From positions 2,612,500-2,676,499 of the forward strand of contig NZ_CM001373.1 of the NCBI RefSeq assembly GCF_000236165.1: a stretch of 64,000 bases of DNA, in the 5' to 3' direction. This stretch comes from Fluoribacter dumoffii NY 23. GTDB lineage: Bacteria > Pseudomonadota > Gammaproteobacteria > Legionellales > Legionellaceae. The notes below the pieces were generated by a model that saw only the letters and a list, made by a program, of their open reading frames with translations, had not been told where the DNA came from and ran no database searches. Positions 53,575-63,040 of the stretch are shown piece after piece (positions within the stretch are counted from its first letter, which is position 1; each line of letters opens with the position of its first letter). Made by a program: the position numbers and the translations under genes.

Positions 53575-53958
53575 TTACATTGTTTTTGCTGGAGTTTGGG
53601 GGGAAGTTTCCTGGTTTTCCTCATATTTGTAACAAATACTGGTTATCGCGTTCGATAGATGCAAAGCTGCCTTACCCATATTAACCGCTACCGAATTGGA
53701 GGAGCAACCGGAGGTAACTCCTGCATATACAGTACCCATACCGGTAAAATTGAGAGCGGCATTACCTATACTGGTTAAGGCGTTGTCATTACTACTGAAG
53801 GTCACTACATTAAGTGCACACATTGCGATATCAAAACCATTTTCCCAAACGGTCTCCGGGTTAGATATAAGATTATAAGCAGCCATCATTAGCGCAAGTC
53901 CATTTAAGACTTGCATGCCTCTACGCACCCTGTTTTCCGGGTTAAAAAATCCTAACAT
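53575..53958 (-). CDS. Small hypothetical protein with hydrophobic segments
   Basis: The 127-aa protein starts at ATG 53958 (MLGFFNPENRVRRGMQVLNG), chosen because AAGGAGG lies six bases upstream; an in-frame ATG at 54021 has no support. Two hydrophobic segments, GLALMMAAYNLI and the region around LTSIGNAALNFTGMGTVYAG, suggest a membrane-associated helical pair. The C-terminus is polar (YKYEENQETSPQTPAKTM). I do not recognise a family. The strong ribosome site and composition support a real gene. Confidence 0.65.
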   Translation of the reverse strand: MLGFFNPENRVRRGMQVLNGLALMMAAYNLISNPETVWENGFDIAMCALNVVTFSSNDNALTSIGNAALNFTGMGTVYAGVTSGCSSNSVAVNMGKAALHLSNAITSICYKYEENQETSPQTPAKTM

Positions 53959-54175
53959 GATAATCCTCCTTAATGCAGTTAAATTCGAACAAACTTTAAA
54001 CATGAAGTTATTAAAAATCAAGCACTTTATTTAGTAATTACACATACGATTACCAAATGCCAAAACAAATTAGCATCGAGTAAAACTCATCTCTTTAAAT
54101 AACTGGGCAATAGGCTATATAATTTGCGACATTACTCAATGGTTGATTGTTCAACCACTCTGGTAAAGGATAACA

Positions 54176-55552
54176 ATGTTTCAATCAGCCCTAATAATTG
54201 CATTAATGATGTTTAGCCTGGTCACACACGCAGTCCTCCCTGCCGATCCCATTCAGCACTGTCTCGACGTTAGAAGACTTGCAGACTTTACCACAAGACA
54301 GAAAATGGCCGCTAAAGAGCCAGGGGTATTGCGTTTTAAATTCCATAAAATATCCGCATCAGAACTGCCCCTGGATAATCCTGCAGGCAATATGGACGAA
54401 GTCATTAAAGCCTTAAATCATCAGATCGAAAATTGCAATAAAAATCGGGCTGAATTTCACACAATTACGATTGCCGGCACTCAATTCAAGCGTCGGGAAT
54501 GGTGTCTTGATACCAATAAAAAAATGCTTGCCCTCGCCAAAGCCGCCCGTGGTGATTTTCAAAAATATTTATCCGCCATTAAAAACCAATTTGAGTGGTA
54601 TAAAAGTGACGGTTGGCCAGAAAATCATGCAGGATTTAAAAAAGGCGATTTTCAATTTACCGCCTATTACGCACCCGCACCAGTTGAGGCCCGTAGCAAA
54701 CGCGGCGGTCCCTTCCTGTATCCTATTTACAGCAACCCGGGCGTTGTCAATGTAGCTTCAGAATGCAAAAAATATAATTTAAAAGCGCCTCTGTGCGGTA
54801 TCGATCCCCTCACTAAAACCGTGCGTGGGTTTTGCCTGAAAAATGCTGATGGGACCTACTCTGCTGTGCCAGATCGAGAAGAAATAGATCATGGGGCTTT
54901 AAATGCAAAATATGTAATTGGCTACGTCAAGGATCCGAATGATCCGGCTTTCTTAATGCTTGAAGGCTCAGGTTCATTAATTCTGGATGGGAAACTGTTC
55001 CACATTAATTATGACGGTGCCAACGGCAGACCGCGCACCATGCTTGGCCGTATTGTCCAGTGCGCACAAGACCCAACTTGCGGGGGCAACATTGATAATA
55101 TGGAACGTTGTGCCAAGGATCCAAAATGCCATGATGAAGCCAAGTTGCGCTGCAATGTGTCTAAAAAAATCAAACAAAGTGCTGCATCAGAAAAACAAAT
55201 TCGCCAATTTCTGGATGCCCCGCAAAACCGCAATAAAGCTGCTGACTTGCGAAACAGGGATCAAAGCTATGTATTTTTTGTTAAAGAAGACGGTGGACCT
55301 TATGGCTCAGAAAATATTTCCCTCACACCTCATGCTTCATGTGCCACCGATCACAAAGTAATCCCTATTGGAATGAATTTTATTTATAATTGCAAAAAAT
55401 CTACTTCCTGGTGTATAGCCCAGGATACAGGCGGCGCCATTATGGGAGCTCATGTTGATGTCTATAAAGGTGAAGGCGACTATGCAGGCGTAGAAGCGAA
55501 TCAGTTAAATCATACAGGCTCTTTGTATGTAGCCCTTCCAAAGCGTGGATAA
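54176..55552 (+). CDS. mltA: Lytic murein transglycosylase A (MltA) family protein
   Basis: The 458-aa protein cleaves peptidoglycan glycan chains to 1,6-anhydro ends. A signal peptide covers residues 1-19 (cleaved at THA-VLP). The MltA domain includes FQFTAYYAPAPVEARSKRGG and the C-terminal 3D domain has IPIGMNFIYNC, CIAQDTGGAIMGAHVDVYKG and LYVALPK, containing the catalytic Asp of the DTGG/DVYxG set. A central Cys-rich insert (about residues 295-330, QCAQDPTCGG, CAKDPKCHDEAKLRC) is unusual for MltA. No lipobox Cys is seen, unlike E. coli MltA. A TGGTTGA/TCAACCA stem lies just upstream. Confidence 0.85.
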   Translation: MFQSALIIALMMFSLVTHAVLPADPIQHCLDVRRLADFTTRQKMAAKEPGVLRFKFHKISASELPLDNPAGNMDEVIKALNHQIENCNKNRAEFHTITIAGTQFKRREWCLDTNKKMLALAKAARGDFQKYLSAIKNQFEWYKSDGWPENHAGFKKGDFQFTAYYAPAPVEARSKRGGPFLYPIYSNPGVVNVASECKKYNLKAPLCGIDPLTKTVRGFCLKNADGTYSAVPDREEIDHGALNAKYVIGYVKDPNDPAFLMLEGSGSLILDGKLFHINYDGANGRPRTMLGRIVQCAQDPTCGGNIDNMERCAKDPKCHDEAKLRCNVSKKIKQSAASEKQIRQFLDAPQNRNKAADLRNRDQSYVFFVKEDGGPYGSENISLTPHASCATDHKVIPIGMNFIYNCKKSTSWCIAQDTGGAIMGAHVDVYKGEGDYAGVEANQLNHTGSLYVALPKRG

Positions 55553-55645
55553 AATCAGGGAAAAGCTTTTTTTCCATCAGAGGATAGAGTTTTAAGCTGC
55601 TAAAAAGTATTGTTAAAAAGTGTATGGCGGATTTCGCTCCCTGAT

Positions 55646-57559
55646 TTACATACTGAAAATAGTTTGCTCTTCCTCTTGTTCTTTTTGCTTTGCCAATTCG
55701 TCATGAGGCTGCGTTTTTTCAGCCCATAGACTGGATAGATTGTTGATTAATAAACGCACTGCCCGCTTGCTTGGCTTGACATAATGCCTTTTTTCCTCAA
55801 TAAGTTCCTGAGTTTCCAATATTAATTGAGTTTTCATATAGATTTTAAGCGAATCATCCAGATGGGGTGTACTCTCGATTTGGCGCATCCTCTGATTTAC
55901 AGCCTGTTGATATTCACTGGCTAATTGTCCTATTTTTGCTTGCAAAACAACCGCATCATCAATCATTTTTGCTGTCTGGGTTTTAAAATAAGCAAAGTAT
56001 TGAGCTAAAAAATTGCTGATTTTTACCAGGAAGCCATTATGCAAATGAACAAACTCACGTAAAGTTTGGCTATTTCCCTGAAGGGTATCAAGAACAAGTA
56101 AATTTTGTTTTATAGTAAACAGTAAATTGCGGCAACTCTGCACTGCATCTTTAATTGAATCATTAGCTTTCTTTAAAAGGACAAGGTGCTCAAGCCTTTC
56201 ATTTTTTATTAATTGAAGTAATATTTCATCCTGACTGAAAGAACGATGATTAATAATATTAATTTGCCTGTTTTTCTTGTCCAATTTGCTTTGTAAATCC
56301 AAAAATAATTGGTTTGCAAAAGTCTTGAAATTCCTTTTACACTCACTTTCTAAAGAAGCAGGCAATGTAGAGCCAATTATTTCCTGGACTGATTGCGGAG
56401 TAGTCGTTCGATAAACAGCGGTAATTGGGGTGGCCACCCAACTCACCCCATGAATTACTCCGGAAGACAGAGTTGGAGATTCCACTGAACATTTAAGTTG
56501 TTCTATTTTCTCAAGAAATTCTTTCCTTTGGTGCTTTTCCGTTTCTTCTAAAACAAATTGAAAGGACTCTTTCTCATCTTCCAAAAGTTCTAAAAAATTT
56601 TTTCTTCCTATAATTTTTTTATCATTTTCATCTATTGCCGCAATTAATTTCCCCACTTTCTCCATTTTTTCATCAAGTGCATTTTTTAATTTTTGCAGCA
56701 TGATTAAACTGACAAGACCTGAAGAAGCTTTTTCTATATCCTCTTCCAGCACAGTAAGGCTATCAAAAATACTTTGCTTGGGTAGCTGGTTTTTACTTGC
56801 AATCAGAGGTTTACCTTCTCCCGGGGCCTGGGGTTTTATTTTGTAAAAATCAGGGGATCTGAGTAGTTTTTTAGTGGTTGAGGGAGTAATACCCAATACC
56901 TTAAGATAGCGCTGGTTTAAGCGCTCCTTCGCAGGTTTTAAAGGATCATTATCGGCCTGAGAAAGCTTTTCTAGTTGCGCTACCCCCTTTATTTTCTCTT
57001 CTGTTTTTTGCAAAAAAGAAAGTATCTTGATTTTGATTTCACCCAGATCAAAAAAAACCGAGACCAAGAGTCTCGCTCTCCAGTCCTTTTCTACTTGCAT
57101 AATTCCTTGCATCACTATATGAAACAACATGTAGGAAGAAAGCAGAAAAGATTGGTAGTGTTGTTTGTCTGTGAACGGTTGGGTATTTAAGCGAAATAAT
57201 TCTTCAATATTTTTAATTAAAGTAAGAACATTCTCTTTAGTATTGTTTTTCCAGTTCTGATACACCTCGGAGAGAATCATACTGGATTGCGTAAGTAATT
57301 TTTTTTCTTTGACCGCATTTTCTGAGAGGTGGGAAATTGCTTCATCAATAAACAATTTGGCAAAAACCACCGTTCCAAAAGATCGCGCTTTAAATTGCTC
57401 AAACTCTTGGAACTTTAGCTCAGCCTGATCTCGAATTAACTCAAAACTCTCTACTGAGCTTACATAATCACTAATCAACAGTGCAGATTTTAATGCATTT
57501 TGCTCTGCATCGAATTGGCTGCCGCGCCATTGTTTAAAACGTTCGCTTTTACTCTGCAT
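55646..57559 (-). CDS. Large coiled-coil hypothetical protein, Dot/Icm effector candidate
   Basis: The 637-aa protein is almost entirely helical and rich in Lys, Glu, Leu and Gln, with long probable coiled coils at about residues 30-120, 270-370 and 430-560. A short hydrophobic/Pro-containing stretch (VIHGVSWVATPITAVYRTTT) lies near residue 375. The C-terminus is typical of Dot/Icm substrates: QPHDELAKQKEQEEEQTIFS ends with Met. No enzymatic motif is recognised. There is no signal peptide. No ribosome site is evident before the ATG, but no better start exists. Effector status rests on composition, the glutamate-rich tail and Legionella-like context. Confidence 0.6.
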   Translation of the reverse strand: MQSKSERFKQWRGSQFDAEQNALKSALLISDYVSSVESFELIRDQAELKFQEFEQFKARSFGTVVFAKLFIDEAISHLSENAVKEKKLLTQSSMILSEVYQNWKNNTKENVLTLIKNIEELFRLNTQPFTDKQHYQSFLLSSYMLFHIVMQGIMQVEKDWRARLLVSVFFDLGEIKIKILSFLQKTEEKIKGVAQLEKLSQADNDPLKPAKERLNQRYLKVLGITPSTTKKLLRSPDFYKIKPQAPGEGKPLIASKNQLPKQSIFDSLTVLEEDIEKASSGLVSLIMLQKLKNALDEKMEKVGKLIAAIDENDKKIIGRKNFLELLEDEKESFQFVLEETEKHQRKEFLEKIEQLKCSVESPTLSSGVIHGVSWVATPITAVYRTTTPQSVQEIIGSTLPASLESECKRNFKTFANQLFLDLQSKLDKKNRQINIINHRSFSQDEILLQLIKNERLEHLVLLKKANDSIKDAVQSCRNLLFTIKQNLLVLDTLQGNSQTLREFVHLHNGFLVKISNFLAQYFAYFKTQTAKMIDDAVVLQAKIGQLASEYQQAVNQRMRQIESTPHLDDSLKIYMKTQLILETQELIEEKRHYVKPSKRAVRLLINNLSSLWAEKTQPHDELAKQKEQEEEQTIFSM

Positions 57560-57736
57560 AGTGATTAAGGGAACTCATGGAAGGGAACTTAAATCATTCT
57601 ACAAAAAGGCAGATTAAAATTAAACTGTAATACTTATCAATTTATTTTAATACGCCAGAGAAAGTATCCACAAGAAGTAATGCACACTCCCTTAAAATCA
57701 GCTATGCTAATTTTTATCTAGCAAGGTGAACAATAA

Positions 57737-58855
57737 ATGTCGTCAAAAAAAGGAATTTATCTCTTTACCCTTATTGGCTTACTCCTTGGATTGGCTCTGG
57801 ATGGATTGATCCGGGAAGAAATAACTAAAGTATTCGATTACGCATTAATCAGTCTTTTTGCCTTGTTATATGTACTGGCTTACAACGAAAAAAATTGCAT
57901 CCGCCTGGCGGCAAGCAGCTTCCTTGTCTCTTTGATCCTGTCACTGCCCATGCTTCCGCTGAATGCGGGGTTTACTCCCTCACACTTAGAGCATTGGTTT
58001 ACTTTCTTGGGCGTCTTGCCAATATTTGTCTATGTTGGACACTCATTTCATTACGCCTACCATCAGGATAATACCTGGCATGTCAGCTACAACAGTTTGT
58101 TTGCTGCAGTGTGGAATACTATTCCTCTACTTTGTATTGCAGGTATTTTTTCAAGTTTGGGTAATTTGCTGATCTTCCTGGGTGCTTTTATCTTCAGGAC
58201 CGTAGGAAGTGATTACCTATGGAATTTATATTCCAATGACATGCATTTTCGTTTGATTTCTAATGTGACCTTGTTCTTTATAGGGTTAAGTGTTGGCCAA
58301 CAGAATATTAAAATTATATACAGCTTACGTTTTTTAATGTTAAGGATGATGTATTATCTCTTTCCTTTCCTGGCGTTGATAAGCATTGTCTATTTTCTCC
58401 TTTTTTTAAGCCATGCCTTAATGAACAATGAGGAATTCATCAATCCCCTCGCTATTTTAATTCCGCTTACGTGCTTGGGGATTATATTTTTTAATGCCTA
58501 TTTTCAAGATGGAAGCGTAGAGTCAGGGGCTTCTTTCTTGCTTCAGTCCTTACTGCGCGTTTATCGGGTAATTTTATTTCTCTTAATCTTAATGATGACC
58601 TATAGGATGTTCCGATTTTACTCCCTGGACAGTAATGTCGTTATTGTAATTCTAACAGAGGTATTGTATGGCCTGACATATGCCGTGACCGCATGGCTTT
58701 CTGAAAGCAGGGAACAAAAATGGGTAAGGATAGGTAACGTGAGTGCCGCGTTGTTTTTTCTAATTGGAGTGTTTCTATTCAATATTCCTTATATGCCTAT
58801 TATTTTTCAAGTTGGTGGGTCACAATCAACCCTATTAACCACACTATTTCAGTAG
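57737..58855 (+). CDS. DUF4153 family membrane protein
   Basis: The 372-aa protein has about 9-10 membrane segments and matches the DUF4153 pattern: WHVSYNSLFAAVWNTIPLLCIAG and YFLLFLSHALMNNEEF, then AILIPLTCLGIIFFNAYFQDG. The function of the family is unknown. AAGGTG lies before the ATG. It is a single gene between two leftward units. Nothing in its neighbours suggests a role. Confidence 0.8.
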   Translation: MSSKKGIYLFTLIGLLLGLALDGLIREEITKVFDYALISLFALLYVLAYNEKNCIRLAASSFLVSLILSLPMLPLNAGFTPSHLEHWFTFLGVLPIFVYVGHSFHYAYHQDNTWHVSYNSLFAAVWNTIPLLCIAGIFSSLGNLLIFLGAFIFRTVGSDYLWNLYSNDMHFRLISNVTLFFIGLSVGQQNIKIIYSLRFLMLRMMYYLFPFLALISIVYFLLFLSHALMNNEEFINPLAILIPLTCLGIIFFNAYFQDGSVESGASFLLQSLLRVYRVILFLLILMMTYRMFRFYSLDSNVVIVILTEVLYGLTYAVTAWLSESREQKWVRIGNVSAALFFLIGVFLFNIPYMPIIFQVGGSQSTLLTTLFQ

Positions 58856-58878
58856 GTGACCCGGATTTTTCCCTATAA

Positions 58879-59595
58879 CTACTGCGCATCCGGTGTAGGC
58901 CTGACATTACCTAAGCGGGTATTTTCTTCAACTACCTGATTAACGAACGTATTTCCATAACCAATCCAACAGCCTTTTTTTATAGTCGTTCCTGGCCCAA
59001 TTGCAGTGGACATACCGATAAAAACATTTTCTTCGATGATTACAGGGGCAAGAAAAAGTAAATTACCTACATCAGAGTGACAACTTATTGACACTCCACT
59101 GCCAAGAGTGACATTTTTTCCTATAGTGATTAAAGGACAATCTACAAAGTCGACATCGAATGAATTGACTATCTGAAAAGAAACTTTGGCACCCAGGGCA
59201 CGCCAGTAGAAAAATTTTACACAATTAAACGTTTGTAACAAAGGAGCCAGACCGATTATTTTTGCAGAACGAGTCAGGGCAAAATGACAAAACCAGGCAA
59301 AAGTCATTTTATTCATTTCGCGTTTATAGCGACCGGGTTTTAAACGAGGCAAACATAATCTAATCACTGCAACAATTACAATAAACGAGGTAAATAAAAC
59401 AAAGGGCGCCAAAGGAAGAACCAACCAGGTCAATGTATAACCATGATAAAGAAACAATCCTGTAATACTGAATGCAGCCACACCAGGCATTAAACTAAAT
59501 AAAATAGAGACCAAATCAATGATGATAAGCATGGAAGCTGATAATTCGGTCTTCCCGGGAGCCTTTTTTACCTTGTTTTTCTTCTTTTCAGTCAT
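58879..59595 (-). CDS. Membrane-anchored left-handed beta-helix acyltransferase-like protein
   Basis: The 238-aa protein has two N-terminal membrane helices (about residues 20-45 and 50-80), then at about 140-230 a left-handed parallel beta-helix of hexapeptide repeats: ITIGKNVTLGSGVSISCHS, PVIIEENVFIGMSTAIGPGT, TIKKGCWIGYG. This resembles the C-terminal part of Pls/PosA-type NRPS proteins and bacterial O-acyltransferases. AGGAG precedes the ATG. It follows the GH3 gene by 93 bp on the same strand, so it may attach the activated acyl group. Catalytic His in HSD (SCHSDV) is plausible. Confidence 0.75.
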   Translation of the reverse strand: MTEKKKNKVKKAPGKTELSASMLIIIDLVSILFSLMPGVAAFSITGLFLYHGYTLTWLVLPLAPFVLFTSFIVIVAVIRLCLPRLKPGRYKREMNKMTFAWFCHFALTRSAKIIGLAPLLQTFNCVKFFYWRALGAKVSFQIVNSFDVDFVDCPLITIGKNVTLGSGVSISCHSDVGNLLFLAPVIIEENVFIGMSTAIGPGTTIKKGCWIGYGNTFVNQVVEENTRLGNVRPTPDAQ

Positions 59596-59688
59596 TATTT
59601 TGAGCTCCTATTTTCATACTCAGGCCGAGGTTTACTCAACCTAAATTTTTTAATAAATTTAGCCATGAAGTGCAGAAAATCTTACCGC

Positions 59689-61215
59689 CTATTTTTCTCT
59701 GATTACACGCTGAGATATCAGCTTGGGTTTGGTCTGCGCATGACTATCTGCCATTAATTCCTCTTTGGGCAATTGCAACAAAACCATGGGGAGCACTTCC
59801 TTAGTAATCACTCCATGGGCATAGGGTTCATTGATGTTGATTAAGGCCTCATGCATTTGCTCTAATAATGAAGGAGGAATTTGTACCGTATCATCGGTAA
59901 CGAAAACAATTCTATTTCCGAGGCTATTACGGGCAAAATACCAATAAGGTTCTATTTCAAAAGCAAGATCACCCAGCATTTTCTGCAATTCCTGGCCCGA
60001 GATAGAACAGTTTTCCAATTTAATCATTTGACTTTTATAACAAAATTCCAGCCGGGGGGCTTTATTTAAAAAACCAGTACATTTCACCACATCCTTTAGC
60101 CGATACCGAACAAAACCCATTGCTGTAGTTAGGAACACTTCATAATTTTTACCTTGTTCCAATTCCCAGGGTTGGAGAAGATTTTCTTTTTTAATGCTCT
60201 TTCCCTCTTCTATAAACTCGACAATATGGGCACCGGGATGCAAATAACCTCCTGGTTGGTCGTCTATAGGAACGGTAAGCCATCCTTCAGTAGCTGATAA
60301 AGTACCATCCACCATAGAAACGCCTTCTCCCAGCACTTTTTGCAATTGCCGGGCTGGATACTCGCAAAGACTGGAAATCCAGCACCCTATTACATTTAAA
60401 GAGGGCCAAAACTCTTTGAAAGAGCGTGGCTCCTTTAGCGCTAATTCACGTAAATACCGTCGGCGTTTTCGGGTAATTTTCACGGGTGGTAAAAAATCAG
60501 GAACCATTTTTTCACCCAGCAAATAAGGTAATAAATGTTTAAAATCTTTAAGGCAACGCTCAAATAAAGTTTCTATAACCATGGGGGTCACTGCAAATAG
60601 AGCACTGAGGTCCGTCGCCAAAGCGTATAAAGCCGACCATTGGGCATAAACTTCAGCGTTATCGAATAGTTCATCAGGCATAGCATAAAAACGTTTAATA
60701 AAAGAAGGTAAATTTCGATAATTAAAATTACTGATCCATCCTGAGGGGATGCCTGCCGGAGTCAGTTTATGCGCATCAACCGCGACCAAATAGGCTATTT
60801 TTTCTTTAAATAACCCATGATAGTGCTGGGCCAGAGTATAAATATAGGGCGGCATCGTTCGCTGAAACTGAGTCTGAAATGATGCAGTGATGGGAAAAAA
60901 TTTTCTAACTCCTGCAGTACCCGAAGTTTCTGACCAAAAAATTAATTTTTCTCCATTAAATGGCTGAACTTGACTGTGCTGAGCCGTCAAAAGATCTTCT
61001 TCATAATCTTCGTAAGTGGTAATGGGAAAATCATTCAGGGTTAAATGCTGTAAATTGTTTAGCAAAGGCTGCCAGTAGGCGGATTTTTTTAATAAAGGAA
61101 CAACTTCTTCATTCCATAAGCGTTCACGCGAACGCTCGGGATGCTTGGTATCCTCAATAAAATCCAAGTATTTTTTTCGAGTAATCGCTGCAATAAATAT
61201 TCTTTTCCAATTCAT
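59689..61215 (-). CDS. GH3 family acyl-adenylate amidosynthetase-like enzyme
   Basis: The 508-aa protein matches the GH3 fold of the ANL superfamily. IFWSETSGTAGVRKFFPITAS is the phosphate-binding loop (SSGTSxGxxKxxP in plants), GTLSATEGWLTVP the second adenylate motif, and TAMGFVRYRLKDVVKCTGF the YRxGDVV hinge motif. Plant GH3 enzymes adenylate acyl acids (jasmonate, auxin) and join them to amino acids; bacterial members are uncharacterised. The ATG has only a weak ribosome site (TTAGGC). It lies between an acyl-CoA dehydrogenase and an acyltransferase gene, all leftward, suggesting a lipid or acyl-amide pathway. Confidence 0.85.
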   Translation of the reverse strand: MNWKRIFIAAITRKKYLDFIEDTKHPERSRERLWNEEVVPLLKKSAYWQPLLNNLQHLTLNDFPITTYEDYEEDLLTAQHSQVQPFNGEKLIFWSETSGTAGVRKFFPITASFQTQFQRTMPPYIYTLAQHYHGLFKEKIAYLVAVDAHKLTPAGIPSGWISNFNYRNLPSFIKRFYAMPDELFDNAEVYAQWSALYALATDLSALFAVTPMVIETLFERCLKDFKHLLPYLLGEKMVPDFLPPVKITRKRRRYLRELALKEPRSFKEFWPSLNVIGCWISSLCEYPARQLQKVLGEGVSMVDGTLSATEGWLTVPIDDQPGGYLHPGAHIVEFIEEGKSIKKENLLQPWELEQGKNYEVFLTTAMGFVRYRLKDVVKCTGFLNKAPRLEFCYKSQMIKLENCSISGQELQKMLGDLAFEIEPYWYFARNSLGNRIVFVTDDTVQIPPSLLEQMHEALININEPYAHGVITKEVLPMVLLQLPKEELMADSHAQTKPKLISQRVIREK

Positions 61216-61284
61216 GCCTAATTATTAACCAAAATGAAGGCGATAGGAAATAATAACCGCAAAAATTGAAGTTGGCGAGAAACT

Positions 61285-62976
61285 TTAATCAGGGATTTTT
61301 ATAGGCAGAACCGAAAACAATCTTTTGTTTTTATAAAATTGGGATAAGCACCCCGCCATAGACTCTTGCCATCGGCTTTCAATAGCTGAAGAAGAATCCA
61401 ACTGATTAAGAATCAATTGAATGGCTAAATGAATCCAGTCATTACCAAGGAATTCTTTAGACATAAGATCCTGATTGCAATGCCAAAAATGCAGGCAACA
61501 ACCTGCTGCAAAAATCCAGCAATACTGCTCCGCTAAACGAAAAGCTTGTAGACTACGTGGATCCCATAGTTTTTTCTCATGCAAAGAAAGGATCTCTTGA
61601 TCCAGACGATTAAGTTCAAAACGAACCGCATCAATTAAGGGATTGATTTCTTTAGATTTTAAAACAGACAAACCCGCTACAATGTCATCCTCAGTATGAA
61701 TGAAAAGACCTAGGCGATGAAAAGAAAATTCAGGGCAAATGCAGTTAAGGTTAAAAATCGAATCCATTTGCTGGAGCGAGCCTGGATGCGAGTTTCCCCT
61801 CATCTTTGCTTGCGGTAATAAATTCCCTGCAATTACCGATAAATTTACCTGGCTGCTTCCATCAAATAACCCAATGACTGAAATATCGCGTCTTATCTTT
61901 TGAAACATGGACCATTCGGTTGTACGTAAATAGGCACGCGCCCCCATGACGATGGCACATTCATCAACTATTCTTTCAGCAATTTTGGGAATCAGAAATT
62001 TGATAATGGCAGACCAAAAAGATAATTTTTCAGGAATGATTGAGCACGCACGAGCGACGGCTAAAGCAGTACAATCAGCAATCAACAACTGCGTAAACTG
62101 TTCCGCCAATCGTTGTTTTACCACTGGGATTTCAAAAGCTGCCTTGCCATAGAGTTGTCTTTGCAGACTAAAAGACAGCACTAACCGCAAAGCAGTATCT
62201 GCCGCACCCACAGAAAAAGCAGCACATAAAGTTCGTGAAACCTGCAAGGTTTTATAAATAATTTCCAAGCCGCGTTGTTTAGGACCAATCAATGCATCTT
62301 GAGACAAATAAACCTTTTCCAGGGAAAAACCACTGATATCCAATCCTCTAACACCAAGGGTAGGAAGTTTGGGAGTGGGCAGAAATCCTGATTGAATTGC
62401 AGATTTATTGAGAAAAAAAACCGAGAAGCCCAGAGGTCCGCCCCCTTCATGAGTACGGCAAAGAAGGGTAATGTTCTGTCCTTCCGTAGCAAAATTAATG
62501 CACCATTTTCTTCCGGTTAATTCCCAACCATTGCCTAGAGGCAAGGCCGCCACTTCATTGGCCATAATATCCGAACCATGTTCTTCCTCAGTCAAGGCAC
62601 ACGCGGTAATCTCACCGCGACGAAAAGAAGCAATCAATTCTCCCTTTTGCTGTTCATTGCCTGCAATCCATACAGGTAAAGCACCCAGAAACGGCAGGCC
62701 CAAAGCGATACCTGTAGTTAAGTCGCGCCTGCATATTGACTTTACCAAAAAATACCCCACATCCAGGGAAACCAATTGACCACCAAGACTTTGAGGGATT
62801 AGATATTCCATAAATCCCCATTGCTGAATGCATTTAATTTGCTTCCAGGCGAGCACTTCTTGCTCATCAAAATGCAAACTTTCTTTAAAGTTGACGGGGC
62901 TGGCCTTTGTTTCAGGGTTCCCCAAATATGCTTCAAAAGAATGAATTAATTGGAGCAAATCAGAGTAAGAAGACAT
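61285..62976 (-). CDS. Acyl-CoA dehydrogenase family protein
   Basis: The 563-aa flavoenzyme-like protein has the ACAD order: GIALGLPFLGALPVWIAG, ACALTEEEHGSDIMANEV for FAD/substrate binding, LTGRKWCINFATEGQNI, and QLYGKAAFEIPVVKQRLAEQ in the C-terminal helical domain. It is longer than standard members (about 380-400) because of a C-terminal extension of roughly 140 residues. I set the start at 62976 because AAAGGAACG precedes it; a frame from 63075 would overlap the next gene. It lies 65 bp from the carboxyltransferase gene and 70 bp before GH3. Substrate unknown. Confidence 0.87.
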   Translation of the reverse strand: MSSYSDLLQLIHSFEAYLGNPETKASPVNFKESLHFDEQEVLAWKQIKCIQQWGFMEYLIPQSLGGQLVSLDVGYFLVKSICRRDLTTGIALGLPFLGALPVWIAGNEQQKGELIASFRRGEITACALTEEEHGSDIMANEVAALPLGNGWELTGRKWCINFATEGQNITLLCRTHEGGGPLGFSVFFLNKSAIQSGFLPTPKLPTLGVRGLDISGFSLEKVYLSQDALIGPKQRGLEIIYKTLQVSRTLCAAFSVGAADTALRLVLSFSLQRQLYGKAAFEIPVVKQRLAEQFTQLLIADCTALAVARACSIIPEKLSFWSAIIKFLIPKIAERIVDECAIVMGARAYLRTTEWSMFQKIRRDISVIGLFDGSSQVNLSVIAGNLLPQAKMRGNSHPGSLQQMDSIFNLNCICPEFSFHRLGLFIHTEDDIVAGLSVLKSKEINPLIDAVRFELNRLDQEILSLHEKKLWDPRSLQAFRLAEQYCWIFAAGCCLHFWHCNQDLMSKEFLGNDWIHLAIQLILNQLDSSSAIESRWQESMAGCLSQFYKNKRLFSVLPIKIPD

Positions 62977-63040
62977 AACGTTCCTTTCAAAATTCCAGAG
63001 TAAATAGCTCCCCGCTTCTTCAAAAAGAAAAAGGAGACCT

